Part shown: one piece after another, positions 1 through 8,418 of the stretch
Position numbering within the stretch: position 1 is the stretch's first letter
Layout: every line of letters begins with the position of its first letter
Notes under the pieces: model-generated
Database searches by the model: none
Told to the model about the DNA's origin: nothing
What the model saw: only the letters and a program-made list of their open reading frames with translations
Translations under genes and position numbers: made by a program
DNA from: Larkinella humicola
Lineage (GTDB): Bacteria; Bacteroidota; Bacteroidia; Cytophagales; Spirosomataceae
Assembly (NCBI RefSeq): GCF_008727875.1
Contig: NZ_VTWS01000010.1
Coordinates: 1 to 64,000 of the forward strand
Length of the DNA: 64,000 bases
Direction: 5' to 3'

Positions 1-24
1 ACAGTCGTTTTCTCACTACTCCCG

Positions 25-73
25 GCGTGCCGGAGGTACGCAACTAAGCCTATATCGCGTACCTCCGGCACGC
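25..73. repeat. Intergenic inverted repeat, 17-bp perfect arms
   Basis: The arms at 25-41 and 57-73 are perfect reverse complements around the word GCCGGAGGTACGC, with a 15-nt loop. Weaker pairing extends the hairpin to about 18-80. No gene is visible in 1-395. The rest of this leader holds only a terminator at 211-243 and another imperfect inverted repeat at 280-382. Confidence 0.7.
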
Positions 74-210
74 CTGGAGTGCTCAGAATACGCATTTGCT
101 ATTAACATCAGACCCCTCCGGGGTCAATAATCCCATAGTTCAAGTTAAATTAAGTTACCGCTGGGGAAAAAACGAAGACAATACAGTAAAAGCTATAGTG
201 AGTAGGATAG

Positions 211-243
211 AAAAAGCAGGGTCTTTGACGCTGCTTTTTTTTT
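211..243 (+). terminator. Rho-independent terminator
   Basis: AAAAAGCAG at 211-219 pairs with CTGCTTTTT at 231-239, and the T run continues to 243. It would end a plus-strand transcript entering from left of the window. No coding region was found between 80 and 211, so the transcript it serves is unknown. Confidence 0.7.
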
Positions 244-279
244 AATAGAACAATTCGTCAGACCTTTGCACGTAGTAAT

Positions 280-382
280 AAAGAGAAGATAGAGAAGAGA
301 GGAAAGAGCAGAGACTTGGAATCACGGTGTTTGGTACTGATAAATAGCGATCCAAGTCTCTATTTTTTGCTCTATCTTCTTT
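280..382. repeat. Imperfect inverted repeat upstream of the first gene
   Basis: Outer arms GAAGATAGAG (near 285-294) and CTCTATCTTC (370-379) and inner arms GAGACTTGGA (311-320) and TCCAAGTCTC (351-360) pair in register. This gives a long hairpin that ends 13 nt before the start codon of the lipoprotein gene. It belongs to the general class of word-built hairpins in this window and may lie in the 5' leader. Confidence 0.6.
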
Positions 383-395
383 AATCAAAAAAAAC

Positions 396-1550
396 ATGAT
401 GAGTAAACCGTATCAAATCCGGCGATGGGCCGTTCTGCTGGTAACCAGCTTCACGATTGGGCTGGTTTCCTGCAAAGAAGATCGGGACCCGGCTGCCCGG
501 CCGTCGCTGAACATTCCACAAGTGTACGATAGCGTTGGATATCGTTTTAATTCAGAACCGTTACAGCCTTTGATTCAGCAGTTTGCGAGGTTGGTCGAGG
601 AGGCCCGCAAAGGAGGGCAACGGGGCACATATGTCTCGGAAGAATCGCTCAATGCGGCTTTTACGCAGGGAAATTTCAGTTTGCTTTCCGTCACAACGCC
701 GTATTACGCCAGTCGTCTTCAGGCCCAGAACAACGGTTTTTTTGCTGAGCTATCAAAAGCCAGTGGCGGAACGTTTTATCCGTTTGACCGGAGTTGGGAA
801 GGGGGCGTTTATGGCTCGTATCTGTTTGATGAATACGGTCTGGAAATGGGGCAGCTGATTGAAAAAGGGATGTATGGTGCGGCTTTATACAATTATGCCC
901 TATCGCTGACCAAGGGGACTTTCACCCCGGCGACTGCCGACCAGATTCTGTATGTATACGGGGCCAGTCCGATGTTTTACAACAGCGACAACAGCACGTT
1001 TTACCAGAACCCCGACCAGCTGATGGCGGCTTTTGCAGCCCGGCGGGACGATGCGACCGGAAAAGGTTTATACAGTCAAAACCGCCTGGCATTCATTACG
1101 TTGCAGGCAGCCTTGCAGGAAGGTGAAGATTACAATACCTACCGGGATGAAGCCCTGGCTGCCATCAAACTGAACTGGGAAAAAATCAACGCGGCCACGG
1201 TCATCAATACCATTCACGCCAGTACTTCGATTTTGAATTCAACCGGCCTGACGGAACAGCAGCGGGCGGATGTGTTGCATTTGATCAGCGAAGCCGCCGG
1301 TTTCCTGCACGGCTGGCGGACGATTGATGCGGGCAACAAGAAAATTACGGACAGCCAGATTGACGAACTTCTGGCGTTATTAAATGCGCCTTACGACCGT
1401 TCGGCTTCGGTCTATCGCTTCGTGACCAATACCGCCGAGGAATTGCCAAAATTGAGCCAGGCCGTTGCAAGAATCCAGGGTATTTACGGATTTACCAACG
1501 AGGAAGTTGAGAGTTTCCGCCGGAATTATGTAGCGGATCAGGCAAGATAA
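396..1550 (+). CDS. DUF4856/imelysin-like lipoprotein
   Basis: This 384-residue protein has a lipoprotein signal peptide with the lipid cysteine at C26 (LVSC), so it should be anchored at the cell envelope. Two ATG codons lie in tandem at 396 and 399. The rest is mainly helical and Tyr/Asn-rich (for example SYLFDEYGLEMGQLIEKG) and resembles the DUF4856 family. That family is often found beside HmuY and TonB receptors in Bacteroidota iron or heme loci. The neighbours fit: it is convergent with the HmuY-like gene and separated from it by a perfect hairpin. No catalytic motif is recognisable. The family assignment is from memory of the sequence pattern; a metal or heme uptake role is inferred from context only. 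Confidence 0.6.
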   Translation: MMSKPYQIRRWAVLLVTSFTIGLVSCKEDRDPAARPSLNIPQVYDSVGYRFNSEPLQPLIQQFARLVEEARKGGQRGTYVSEESLNAAFTQGNFSLLSVTTPYYASRLQAQNNGFFAELSKASGGTFYPFDRSWEGGVYGSYLFDEYGLEMGQLIEKGMYGAALYNYALSLTKGTFTPATADQILYVYGASPMFYNSDNSTFYQNPDQLMAAFAARRDDATGKGLYSQNRLAFITLQAALQEGEDYNTYRDEALAAIKLNWEKINAATVINTIHASTSILNSTGLTEQQRADVLHLISEAAGFLHGWRTIDAGNKKITDSQIDELLALLNAPYDRSASVYRFVTNTAEELPKLSQAVARIQGIYGFTNEEVESFRRNYVADQAR

Positions 1551-1554
1551 TAAG

Positions 1555-1646
1555 TTTTCGGTATTCGGTTTACAGTTTACGGTGGCTGACGCATTCTTTT
1601 GTAAGCGCGCGTCAGCCACCGTAAACTGTAAACCGAATACCGAAAA
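1555..1646. repeat. Perfect 38-bp inverted repeat (hairpin family A)
   Basis: Arms 1555-1592 and 1609-1646 are exact reverse complements around a 16-nt loop. The hairpin lies exactly between two convergent genes and probably acts as a bidirectional terminator. Its inner arm word, GTTTACGGTGGCTGACGC, recurs with small changes at 42680-42766 and 46885-46956. Confidence 0.9.
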
Positions 1647-1649
1647 CCG

Positions 1650-3044
1650 TTAGACTTTCTTCACCAGTTTGAATTCGATAGTCGGGTAGCCTCGTACGCC
1701 ACCATCGGACGAAGTATAATTCAGAAATTTTAATTTATAAACGTTTCCGACGGCGTCTTTGATGACGTAAAACCGATCGGATTTAACCCCCGCAGCGACG
1801 CCATTCGGACCCGCTGAGGTACGCCAGTTGCTGCCGATTACGTTGCGTTCTTTCTTGAAGGTTGTTGTCGTGATGTTCGCTTCGGCATAGGCATCATACG
1901 TAACGGTGCTGGTCAGAACTTCTGCAGCTTCAACACCGCCCAGGTGATTGATGAAAACAAAATCTGCGTAGGTATATGGAACAGATGCCGTCGCACTTAA
2001 AGCCGCTTTATAAGTCGCTAATGTCCATTCGATATCCCAATTGGTTTTCGCCGGTTCCACTTCGGTTAGTCCTTTTTCGAAGGATACATAACTGAAATTT
2101 AAATTGGCGTCTTTCGCAACATCCAGGGTCTTAAACGTCGTTTCGGCAATCTGCGCGTATTGCAGTGTATAACCGGTTCCTTTGCGAATCACCCGCACTT
2201 TATACCAGGCTTTGGCCGCCGTTCCTGACGTTCCCGGATTGATGATGTATACTTTATTATCGGCATCCGTAGCGGAAATGGTTTTGATGACGGTTTTGGT
2301 TACATCGCCTTCCACATCATCCACGTTATCGAAACTGCCCGTTCCCTGGCTCAGAATCAGGATGTTTCGTAAACCGACCGTGTCCGCGGCTGTGACCTGA
2401 CTCAAGTCGGTTTTGGTCAGTTCCTTGGCCGAAGCACCCGTGGTGCCGTTGATAACAACGCGGAAGTCCGTACCGCCGTAGAAGCCGAGATCCCAGCTGT
2501 TGCGGGCCGCCGAAGTCTGGGCGTTGTTGCTGAAATCGACAAAAACCGAGTTGACCGCGCTGGAACCGCCTTCGCCCCCGTTTAATTTCAGTTGCGAACC
2601 GGTCGATACAATCGATGAAAACTTCAGCGCTGCCGTGGTTTTTGTGCCGACTAAAACCGGGCTGGCGGCTGATTTAATCGTGAAAGTAATGGACTCTTTC
2701 CCACTCAGAAAAAGAGTGGCCGCTTTGATTACTTTGAATGAACCCGTGCTGCTTCCCGCCGGAATGGTAACGGTCAGGCTGTTGTTTGTTGCCGCCGGAT
2801 CGGTCGTAAACTGGGTGCCGTAAGCAATACCGCTTGGTGCCAGATCGATGGTGATGGCCGTGGCGGTTTCGGCACTTCGCGTCAACGTGAGTTTGATTTC
2901 TGTTTCGGTTTTATCCGATTCAAATCCCTGCTCACTGGCGTCAAATTGAACCAGGTTATCGGGTAGCGGGGGATCATCCTGTTTGCAGGCGCTGATGCAG
3001 GCACTAAATGCGAGAAATACGAAAATGGAACGTACGGTGTTCAT
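1650..3044 (-). CDS. HmuY-family heme-binding-type lipoprotein
   Basis: This 464-residue exported lipoprotein has its lipid cysteine at C20 (CISAC). Residues about 30-130 look like a Calx-beta-type beta sandwich. Residues about 140-464 match the HmuY family, with the features NSWDLGFYGGTDFRVVINGT and NWDIEWT. HmuY proteins capture heme at the surface and pass it to a TonB-dependent receptor. The receptor gene lies directly upstream in the same direction, 110 bp away across a hairpin, so the two probably form one transcription unit. HmuY-like proteins vary in heme ligands and I cannot confirm that the ligand is heme. An adjacent AztD-like gene leaves zinc as an alternative substrate for the system. 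Confidence 0.85.
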   Translation of the reverse strand: MNTVRSIFVFLAFSACISACKQDDPPLPDNLVQFDASEQGFESDKTETEIKLTLTRSAETATAITIDLAPSGIAYGTQFTTDPAATNNSLTVTIPAGSSTGSFKVIKAATLFLSGKESITFTIKSAASPVLVGTKTTAALKFSSIVSTGSQLKLNGGEGGSSAVNSVFVDFSNNAQTSAARNSWDLGFYGGTDFRVVINGTTGASAKELTKTDLSQVTAADTVGLRNILILSQGTGSFDNVDDVEGDVTKTVIKTISATDADNKVYIINPGTSGTAAKAWYKVRVIRKGTGYTLQYAQIAETTFKTLDVAKDANLNFSYVSFEKGLTEVEPAKTNWDIEWTLATYKAALSATASVPYTYADFVFINHLGGVEAAEVLTSTVTYDAYAEANITTTTFKKERNVIGSNWRTSAGPNGVAAGVKSDRFYVIKDAVGNVYKLKFLNYTSSDGGVRGYPTIEFKLVKKV

Positions 3045-3081
3045 GGATGTACTGATTTATTTGATTTTGATTGTTTTTTAG

Positions 3082-3152
3082 GTGATGGATGGTTGGCTAA
3101 TAACGATCGACCATTGTCTATCGTCTATTGTCAATCGTCAACCATCCATCAC
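3082..3152. repeat. Intercistronic inverted repeat
   Basis: GTGATGGATGGTTG at 3082-3095 is the exact reverse complement of 3139-3152. Further imperfect pairing comes from repeated GATCGA/TCGTC words inside. It sits between the receptor stop codon and the HmuY start, where it could attenuate transcription or stabilise one cistron. Confidence 0.65.
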
Positions 3153-3153
3153 T

Positions 3154-5427
3154 TTATTTCGCCCACTGAAAATTTAACCCCAGAAAATAAGATCGTCCAT
3201 AACTCAGCGGAACGGCTCCACCGGTGCTGTGTGAACCGCCGGTGTCGCCCGACGTATTGTTGAGCCGCGTGACATTGAACAGGTTTTTGGCACCACCATT
3301 CAGCGTGACATATTTCGTTATGGATTTGCTGATCGTCAGGTCGGCCCAGTGGTAATCGGCGGTTTCGGCCAGACGCGTGACTGGTTTTCCTTCGGCGTCG
3401 GTCAGACTTTCGTACGTCGGCCTTTTGCCGGTGTATTTATAAAAGAGACTGACCTTGGTGTCGATCTTTTGCAGGTGATAGGTCAGGTTGGCATTGACCT
3501 CCGGCGACCAGACAAACTCGGGCAAATCCGGGTCATCCTGCGTCAAGCTGTTGTAGCGACCGACGTGGGAAAAACCGACGGTTAACTGGAGATTCTTGCT
3601 AGACAGGGTGTTATTGAACGTGCCGCCGGTGGTTTTGAACCGGTCGATGTTGATGGTTTTCATCACGCCCGGATTAGCAGGGTCGTTGCCATACGCAATC
3701 AAATCATGGAAATCGTTGTAAAAACCGGTCAGGGTGGACGTAATCCGGAGCCTGCCCGTGGCCACCGACCGCCAGGTAATGGAACCGTTAAAACTATTGG
3801 AATACTCGGCTTTCAGATCCGGATTGCCGGTGATAGAATGACTGGCATCGAAGAAGTTAAAATACAGCTCCCGCAAAGCCGGGGAGCGAAAACCGCGGGC
3901 GTAGGCCAGCCGCAGATCCGTATTTTTGTGTAGGGTGATTTTCGTATTTAAAGACGGAATAACCGGTGGCGCGTCGTAAACCGAGTTTTTTACAAACCGC
4001 AAACCCGGTCGGATGGTGATGGCAGAGGTCGGTTTGAGTTCTGAGGAAACAAAAAAAGCGTAGTCGTTGATCGACGGTGAACCCAGGATTCGGGCACCGC
4101 TGGCACGCTCCGTGTTGATGTCGATGCCGGGTTGCAACGAAACCGCCGGCGATATTTTGTACTGGGCCGTGACCCGAAACACCTGGCTGACAAAGTCCGA
4201 AACATCCTGCTCGCCCTGGCCGAGTGACAACGTTCGTCGACTGGTCGTCAAATCGAGGGTGGTAGTCTGGGTGCGACGGCTGTAGTCGGTGTACGACACA
4301 ATACCGTTCAGTTGCAGCCGTTCACTGGCCCGCCAGTCGCCTTGTGCCTGGTGGGTAAACCGGCTGGTGATGAAGTTCTGGTCCCGGGCCTGGTTGGTGT
4401 TCACGTTAACAGCACCCAGCGCGTTGATGGTTTCGTCGACCGCATCCATCCGGTACCAGACGCTGAATTTTTCAGTTCGTAACCCGAATTTGACGTTACC
4501 CAGCCACTGCTCTTTGGCATGCCAGTCTTTCGTTCGGGTCAACGATGTTCCCTGCCAGCCGCCGAAGTCATTGTGTGTTCCGCCCACGCCTACGTGCCAG
4601 CCATTTTTTTGCCAGGTCGCTCCCAGGTTCTGATTGTGAGTGCCTTTTCCGCTAAATCCTTTGTATTCTTTCCCGACGGATTCTTCCTGAACGCGCCCCG
4701 ACAGAGCGATTCGTTCGCTGCCCGGTTTTTTGGTGATGATGTTGATGATGCCAGCCAGCGCGTCGGTGCCGTAGGAAACCGACATGGGGCCTTCCACGAT
4801 TTCGACGCGGTCGATGGTGTTGATATCGATCTGGTTCAGGCTCTCGCGGGTGTCGCCCCGGTCGACCATCGGGACGCCGTCAAGCAGGATTTTGACGTTC
4901 CGGCCCGACATGCCCATCAATTGAATATCAGAGGTTCCCAGCGTCGCATCGTTGGAAAACCGGATGCCCAGTTCGTTGTTTAACACGCCGATGAGGTTGG
5001 TGGCACCCCGCAGCTGAATCCGCTCGCGGTCGATGGTGCGAATCTGGTAAACCGACTGGCGAACGGATTGCGGTTCGTACTGGCCGGTGACGACCACATC
5101 GTCCAGTTGGTGGGCCACTTCACGGAGGATGGTTGACGGAATGGTGACGGCTTCTCCGGCTTTTACCCGAACCGGAATGGTTTGGGTTCCGAAGCCAAGC
5201 GACTGAATCACTACACTATAACGACCTTCCGGGGCTTCCAGAAAATAGTGTCCTTCCGCGTCTGTGGTGGTTCCATACCGGGTTGTTTTCAGCAGAACCG
5301 TCGCCGAAATGGCTGGCTTTCCGTCGGCAGTAACCACCTTTCCGCTCATTTTTCCGGTTAAATCCTGTGCCTGGGCCAGCGTAGTGATCAGTAGGAAACA
5401 GCACAGATAGAGGAAGAGGTTTCGCAT
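3154..5427 (-). CDS. TonB-dependent outer-membrane receptor
   Basis: This 757-residue receptor has a signal peptide ending near residue 20 (LAQAQ). Next comes a CarboxypepD_reg-like domain at about 24-105 (GKVVTADGKPAISATVLLKT), typical of Bacteroidota receptors. A plug follows at about 115-235 (DDVVVTG; LLDGVPMVDRGD; VEIVEGPMSVSYGTDALAG), then a 22-strand-type beta barrel to the C-terminus. It would import a bound ligand across the outer membrane using TonB energy. The HmuY-like partner downstream suggests heme; the AztD-like chaperone upstream permits zinc. No SusD partner is present, so it is not a glycan importer of the SusC type. Length is normal for heme and siderophore receptors. Confidence 0.93.
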   Translation of the reverse strand: MRNLFLYLCCFLLITTLAQAQDLTGKMSGKVVTADGKPAISATVLLKTTRYGTTTDAEGHYFLEAPEGRYSVVIQSLGFGTQTIPVRVKAGEAVTIPSTILREVAHQLDDVVVTGQYEPQSVRQSVYQIRTIDRERIQLRGATNLIGVLNNELGIRFSNDATLGTSDIQLMGMSGRNVKILLDGVPMVDRGDTRESLNQIDINTIDRVEIVEGPMSVSYGTDALAGIINIITKKPGSERIALSGRVQEESVGKEYKGFSGKGTHNQNLGATWQKNGWHVGVGGTHNDFGGWQGTSLTRTKDWHAKEQWLGNVKFGLRTEKFSVWYRMDAVDETINALGAVNVNTNQARDQNFITSRFTHQAQGDWRASERLQLNGIVSYTDYSRRTQTTTLDLTTSRRTLSLGQGEQDVSDFVSQVFRVTAQYKISPAVSLQPGIDINTERASGARILGSPSINDYAFFVSSELKPTSAITIRPGLRFVKNSVYDAPPVIPSLNTKITLHKNTDLRLAYARGFRSPALRELYFNFFDASHSITGNPDLKAEYSNSFNGSITWRSVATGRLRITSTLTGFYNDFHDLIAYGNDPANPGVMKTINIDRFKTTGGTFNNTLSSKNLQLTVGFSHVGRYNSLTQDDPDLPEFVWSPEVNANLTYHLQKIDTKVSLFYKYTGKRPTYESLTDAEGKPVTRLAETADYHWADLTISKSITKYVTLNGGAKNLFNVTRLNNTSGDTGGSHSTGGAVPLSYGRSYFLGLNFQWAK

Positions 5428-5470
5428 TGTTAAACTACTTATTCTTATTTGGACTTATTATAAATTAATG

Positions 5471-5478
5471 CAAAGGTA
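5471..5478 (-). promoter_or_regulatory. Bacteroidota -7 box for the TonB receptor unit
   Basis: On the minus strand the sequence reads TACCTTTG, an exact TAnnTTTG box 44 nt before the receptor start codon. No TTTG -33 element stands 19-20 bp upstream, so the promoter may need an activator. Confidence 0.5.
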
Positions 5479-5561
5479 CAACTTCAACTGAGCAATGCTA
5501 CGGTTCGGGATTTTTTTTGAAAAAATTTTAAAGCGCCTATCCTTTAGTCCGCGATTGGAAC

Positions 5562-5591
5562 CAAAAAGAAACCCGGCCCTTGGGCCGGGTT
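5562..5591 (-). terminator. Rho-independent terminator after the AztD-like gene
   Basis: AACCCGGCCC (5570-5579) pairs perfectly with GGGCCGGGTT (5582-5591). Read on the minus strand the stem is followed by TTTCTTTTTGG. It closes the AztD-like transcript about 110 nt past its stop codon and insulates it from the TonB receptor promoter. Confidence 0.85.
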
Positions 5592-5702
5592 GTATGCACC
5601 CACGATTGGTTTTCAAGGAGTAAGTAAGCGTTCCTTGTCATTTTATTAGTCATCTCGTAGAGAAGAATCCTGGTATAGCGGTGGGTTCGAATCCACCATA
5701 GA

Positions 5703-6911
5703 TTAGTCTTCTCCTTTTCTATCCTGCTGAGCACCAATCACCACAATCCGGTACGGTTTACCCGGAACAGAAATCGCTGGTTTGGCCGAAAAACTACTGC
5801 GCAAAACCGGGATGATCTGATTTTTGATAGGGTCGGTTACGTATACATACCGCTTCGTGATGCTGAAATCCGGTTTCACTTTGGCATCAGCCGCAATGGC
5901 GTCTACGACTTTCAAATCGCGCAGCGCCGAACCGGAAGCGTTGAAACCTTTCAGCATACCGTCGGTCAGCATCGCAAAAACATCCCCATCATTCGAAACT
6001 TTGAACGCGTGAAGCTGATCGGTTTTGAGGATCGGTGTCAGCGTATTAGTGATGAGGTCGATTCGATACACGCCCAAAGCGGCTCCGAAACCGTAAAAAG
6101 TCTTTGAGCTTTGGTCATAAACGATGGAGCCCAGCCAGCCGGTTCCAAACTCGGACGGATACCTGATCAATTGCTGACTACCGTCTTTATGGACAGACAG
6201 AATCCCGCTGGTGGTACCGAAAAGGGCCACTTCGCCATTGCCCACATCGCCGTGAATGCTCGTGACGGCAATTGTCGACTCTTTTACCACAACCCCATTT
6301 CCGTCAACGATTTTCACGCCCTGAGGCAACGTCCCGGCAACTGAATGGTCCTTTTTGGTCACGGCAAACGTGCCATTGCTGAACGGAACCACCGCGCCGT
6401 GGTGCGGCACATCCACTTTAATCACGTTGGCTTTGGCCCCCGCTGTGTGCAGTTCGTCCTCCGTCGTCAGCGACAGGGAACCTTCGCCGTCATTGAAAAC
6501 GACGATGCGGTTTCCCCAGACATAAACGTGCGTGGGCAAACTGGCTTCGAGCGTCAGAGCCGCCCATTTGGGTGTTCCTTTCACGTCGGCATGGTCACCG
6601 TGGTCGACAATACCGCTGTCGAAAAACCGGACGTGGTGGTTGGCCCGATTGACCACCGCCGAAAACCGTCCGCTGGCGGTTGGATAAAGGGCATTGGAGC
6701 CAAACGGGGCCGAAAATTTCTCCGTGGTCTGCTTTGCAGGATTTACCAGCGTCAAATCACCGGTTTCGGCATCGCTGACCAGCAGGCGCGTAAAGGCCGC
6801 TTCGTTGTCGGTGGGTTGGACGGTTTTTGAATCGTCGGTGTGACAGGCCGATAGGCTGGCTGCGAGTAAACTCATCATCCAGAACCGGGAAAGTAGCGTT
6901 ATTTTTTTCAT
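5703..6911 (-). CDS. AztD-like periplasmic zinc metallochaperone (beta-propeller lipoprotein)
   Basis: This 402-residue protein starts at the ATG ending at 6911; an upstream in-frame ATG falls inside an operator and is disfavoured. It has a lipobox (SLSAC, C23), then seven-bladed propeller-like sequence. Its pattern matches my recollection of AztD: FFDSG followed by DHGDHADV (H104, H107), PHHGAVVPF (H170, H171), an IHGD motif (H220), YVTDP near the C-terminus and PYRIVVIG. AztD delivers zinc to the binding protein of the AztABC transporter. No aztABC genes are nearby, so here it may work with another transporter or with the adjacent TonB receptor. The promoter carries two near-identical palindromes that fit zinc-dependent repression. 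Family call is fairly confident; partner is unknown. Confidence 0.7.
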   Translation of the reverse strand: MKKITLLSRFWMMSLLAASLSACHTDDSKTVQPTDNEAAFTRLLVSDAETGDLTLVNPAKQTTEKFSAPFGSNALYPTASGRFSAVVNRANHHVRFFDSGIVDHGDHADVKGTPKWAALTLEASLPTHVYVWGNRIVVFNDGEGSLSLTTEDELHTAGAKANVIKVDVPHHGAVVPFSNGTFAVTKKDHSVAGTLPQGVKIVDGNGVVVKESTIAVTSIHGDVGNGEVALFGTTSGILSVHKDGSQQLIRYPSEFGTGWLGSIVYDQSSKTFYGFGAALGVYRIDLITNTLTPILKTDQLHAFKVSNDGDVFAMLTDGMLKGFNASGSALRDLKVVDAIAADAKVKPDFSITKRYVYVTDPIKNQIIPVLRSSFSAKPAISVPGKPYRIVVIGAQQDRKGED

Positions 6912-6925
6912 CGAAGTTTTATTAA

Positions 6926-6979
6926 TGCAACCATGTTGCAAAAATAGAAACTACTTGGTGATATGCAACATAGTTGCAT
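6926..6979 (-). promoter_or_regulatory. Promoter enclosed by two TGCAAC-N3-GTTGCA palindromes (Zur/Fur-like operator)
   Basis: Site A (6926-6940) is TGCAAC CAT GTTGCA and site B (6964-6978) is TGCAAC ATA GTTGCA, with centres 38 bp apart. Together with flanking ATTAAT they also form one larger inverted repeat. On the minus strand a TTG (6966-6968), a 19-bp spacer and TATTTTTG (6939-6946) form a Bacteroidota promoter. Its -33 element lies in site B and its -7 box overlaps site A. A dimeric repressor at either site would block transcription of the AztD-like gene. A Zur-type regulator is inferred from the gene product, not shown. Confidence 0.75.
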
Positions 6980-6998
6980 TAATAAAAACAAAAACCGC

Positions 6999-8294
6999 TT
7001 ACTTCCCGAATAAAATGGTGAATTCCGTCCAGCCGTCCGGATTGGTTTTGAGGGAAAAAGGAAAACCGTGATTGAGCAGAATGTCGCGGGTGAGGGTGAG
7101 ACCGATGCCCTGTCCGTCGGGTTTAGTGCTAAAGAAAGGATTGAACAGATTGGTTTCCAGATCCGGGCTGATCGGGATGCCATTATCACGGATCATCAGG
7201 TGTTCAGAGGCTACCAGTATGTCGACCGTTTGTCCGGCAATGCAGGCTTCAATGGCATTTTTGATCACATTGACCAATACCTGTTCCAGTTGTACGACAT
7301 CCACCGGAACCCAGACAGAATCGGGCGGTAACGCATGGTGAAGCACAACCCCGCGCGCAGCCGCCTGTGGGTGCATCAATCGGCTCACATTGCGCACCAT
7401 TTCGTTCAGGTCGACGGGGTTTTTATGGGGCGGTGGGAGCCGGACCACATCGGCAAACCGGCGCATGAAAAGATTCAGGCGGTCGTTGCGTTCAATAGCG
7501 ATTTGGAGCGCGTGGCTAACGTCCTCCTGATCAGGCGCATCCATGTAGGATTTGGTGACATTCAAAATGGAGTTGATGGCACCGATGGAGTTGTTTACTT
7601 CGTGGGCCATCATCCGAATCACCTTGCTGTAGGCTTTTTTCTCGGACTCCAGAATCTCGCTCGTTAATTCCTCGATCAGCATAAAATCTCGCCGGAAACC
7701 CCGGTCCATGAAGTGGGAGCGCTGAATCCGGTAGGTTTCAATTCCCGTTCCTTTCAGGGTTCGGGTTTCGCTGTCGTTCGAATGCGCCAATTGGTTCAGC
7801 AGCGGGTGGTCGATTTCTGATAAATGTCGTCCGGTCAATTGGTTCGCAGGGCGTTGGAGCAAGGCCGTTGCTTTCGGGTTGGCCGACGAAATCCGCCGGT
7901 CAAAATCGAAAATCAGCGTGGCGATGGGGGAGGCTTCGATGAGCTTTTCCAGAAAAAACTGCTGTTCCATTTGTTTGGTGCGTTCCTCACGAAGCTGGTC
8001 GATCATGAGGTTGTAGACGTCGATCAGCCCGTCGACTTCGCGGTTGCCGGTGGGCACAAACTTGATCGTAAAATCCTTGTCCTTAATCGCTTCAATACCC
8101 GCTGAAATAAATTGCGACGGTTGCCCGAAAGCGCGGTAGATCTGGATGGCTGCCAGCACCGAAGCCAGCACCAGTACCTCCGAAACGATGAACAGCAGCT
8201 TGTTTTCCTGAAGCCATTTAAAAATGAGGAAAATCAGAGCCGCGTGGATCGCGATGATGTAGAACAGGTATTTTGTCCGCAGGGAAAGTTTCAT
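6999..8294 (-). CDS. NtrY-like sensor histidine kinase
   Basis: This 431-residue kinase starts at the ATG ending at 8294 (MKLSLRTKYL). The open frame runs further upstream, but only through repeat-derived sequence. It has two membrane segments at about 8-26 and 33-52 with almost no periplasmic loop and a HAMP-like stretch at about 53-105. A PAS domain spans about 112-215, the phosphoacceptor is H231 in MAHEVNNSIGAINSIL, and a C-terminal HATPase carries GQGIGLTL. The tiny periplasmic loop suggests it senses a membrane or cytoplasmic cue. It follows the sigma-54 response regulator gene in the same direction and should phosphorylate it. The kinase, regulator and pump are at the end of one efflux locus, which points to envelope-stress or toxicant control of export. 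Confidence 0.9.
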   Translation of the reverse strand: MKLSLRTKYLFYIIAIHAALIFLIFKWLQENKLLFIVSEVLVLASVLAAIQIYRAFGQPSQFISAGIEAIKDKDFTIKFVPTGNREVDGLIDVYNLMIDQLREERTKQMEQQFFLEKLIEASPIATLIFDFDRRISSANPKATALLQRPANQLTGRHLSEIDHPLLNQLAHSNDSETRTLKGTGIETYRIQRSHFMDRGFRRDFMLIEELTSEILESEKKAYSKVIRMMAHEVNNSIGAINSILNVTKSYMDAPDQEDVSHALQIAIERNDRLNLFMRRFADVVRLPPPHKNPVDLNEMVRNVSRLMHPQAAARGVVLHHALPPDSVWVPVDVVQLEQVLVNVIKNAIEACIAGQTVDILVASEHLMIRDNGIPISPDLETNLFNPFFSTKPDGQGIGLTLTRDILLNHGFPFSLKTNPDGWTEFTILFGK

Positions 8295-8313
8295 GAACCC
8301 AAGATAAACGATA

Positions 8314-8418
8314 GGAACGCGGATTGAACGGATTGAAACGGATTGAAACGGATTTTCACGGATTGAAAAAGATTTATTTATCCGTGAAAATATGTTCAAT
8401 CCGTCTAATCCGCGTTCC
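8314..8418. repeat. Word-built hairpin (CGGATT family) overlapping the regulator's stop codon
   Basis: The left arm beginning GGAACGCGGATTGAACGGAT pairs with the right arm ending ATCCGTCTAATCCGCGTTCC. In between are tandem CGGATTGAAA words and an inner TTTTCACGGAT / ATCCGTGAAAA pairing. The right arm encodes the last residues (GNAD) and the stop codon of the response regulator gene, so the element has become part of that gene's 3' end. Confidence 0.8.

Noticed and set aside
5460-5482. Second TGCAAC palindrome before the TonB receptor
   Set aside because: Only the left half (TTAATGCAA) resembles the operator at 6926-6979; the right half does not match, so shared regulation is not supported.
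5640-5702. tRNA-like 3' half with GGTGG-GTTCGAAT-CCACC
   Set aside because: The T-loop has eight bases rather than seven, and no matching acceptor 5' strand or complete D and anticodon arms can be placed upstream. At most it is a tRNA fragment.
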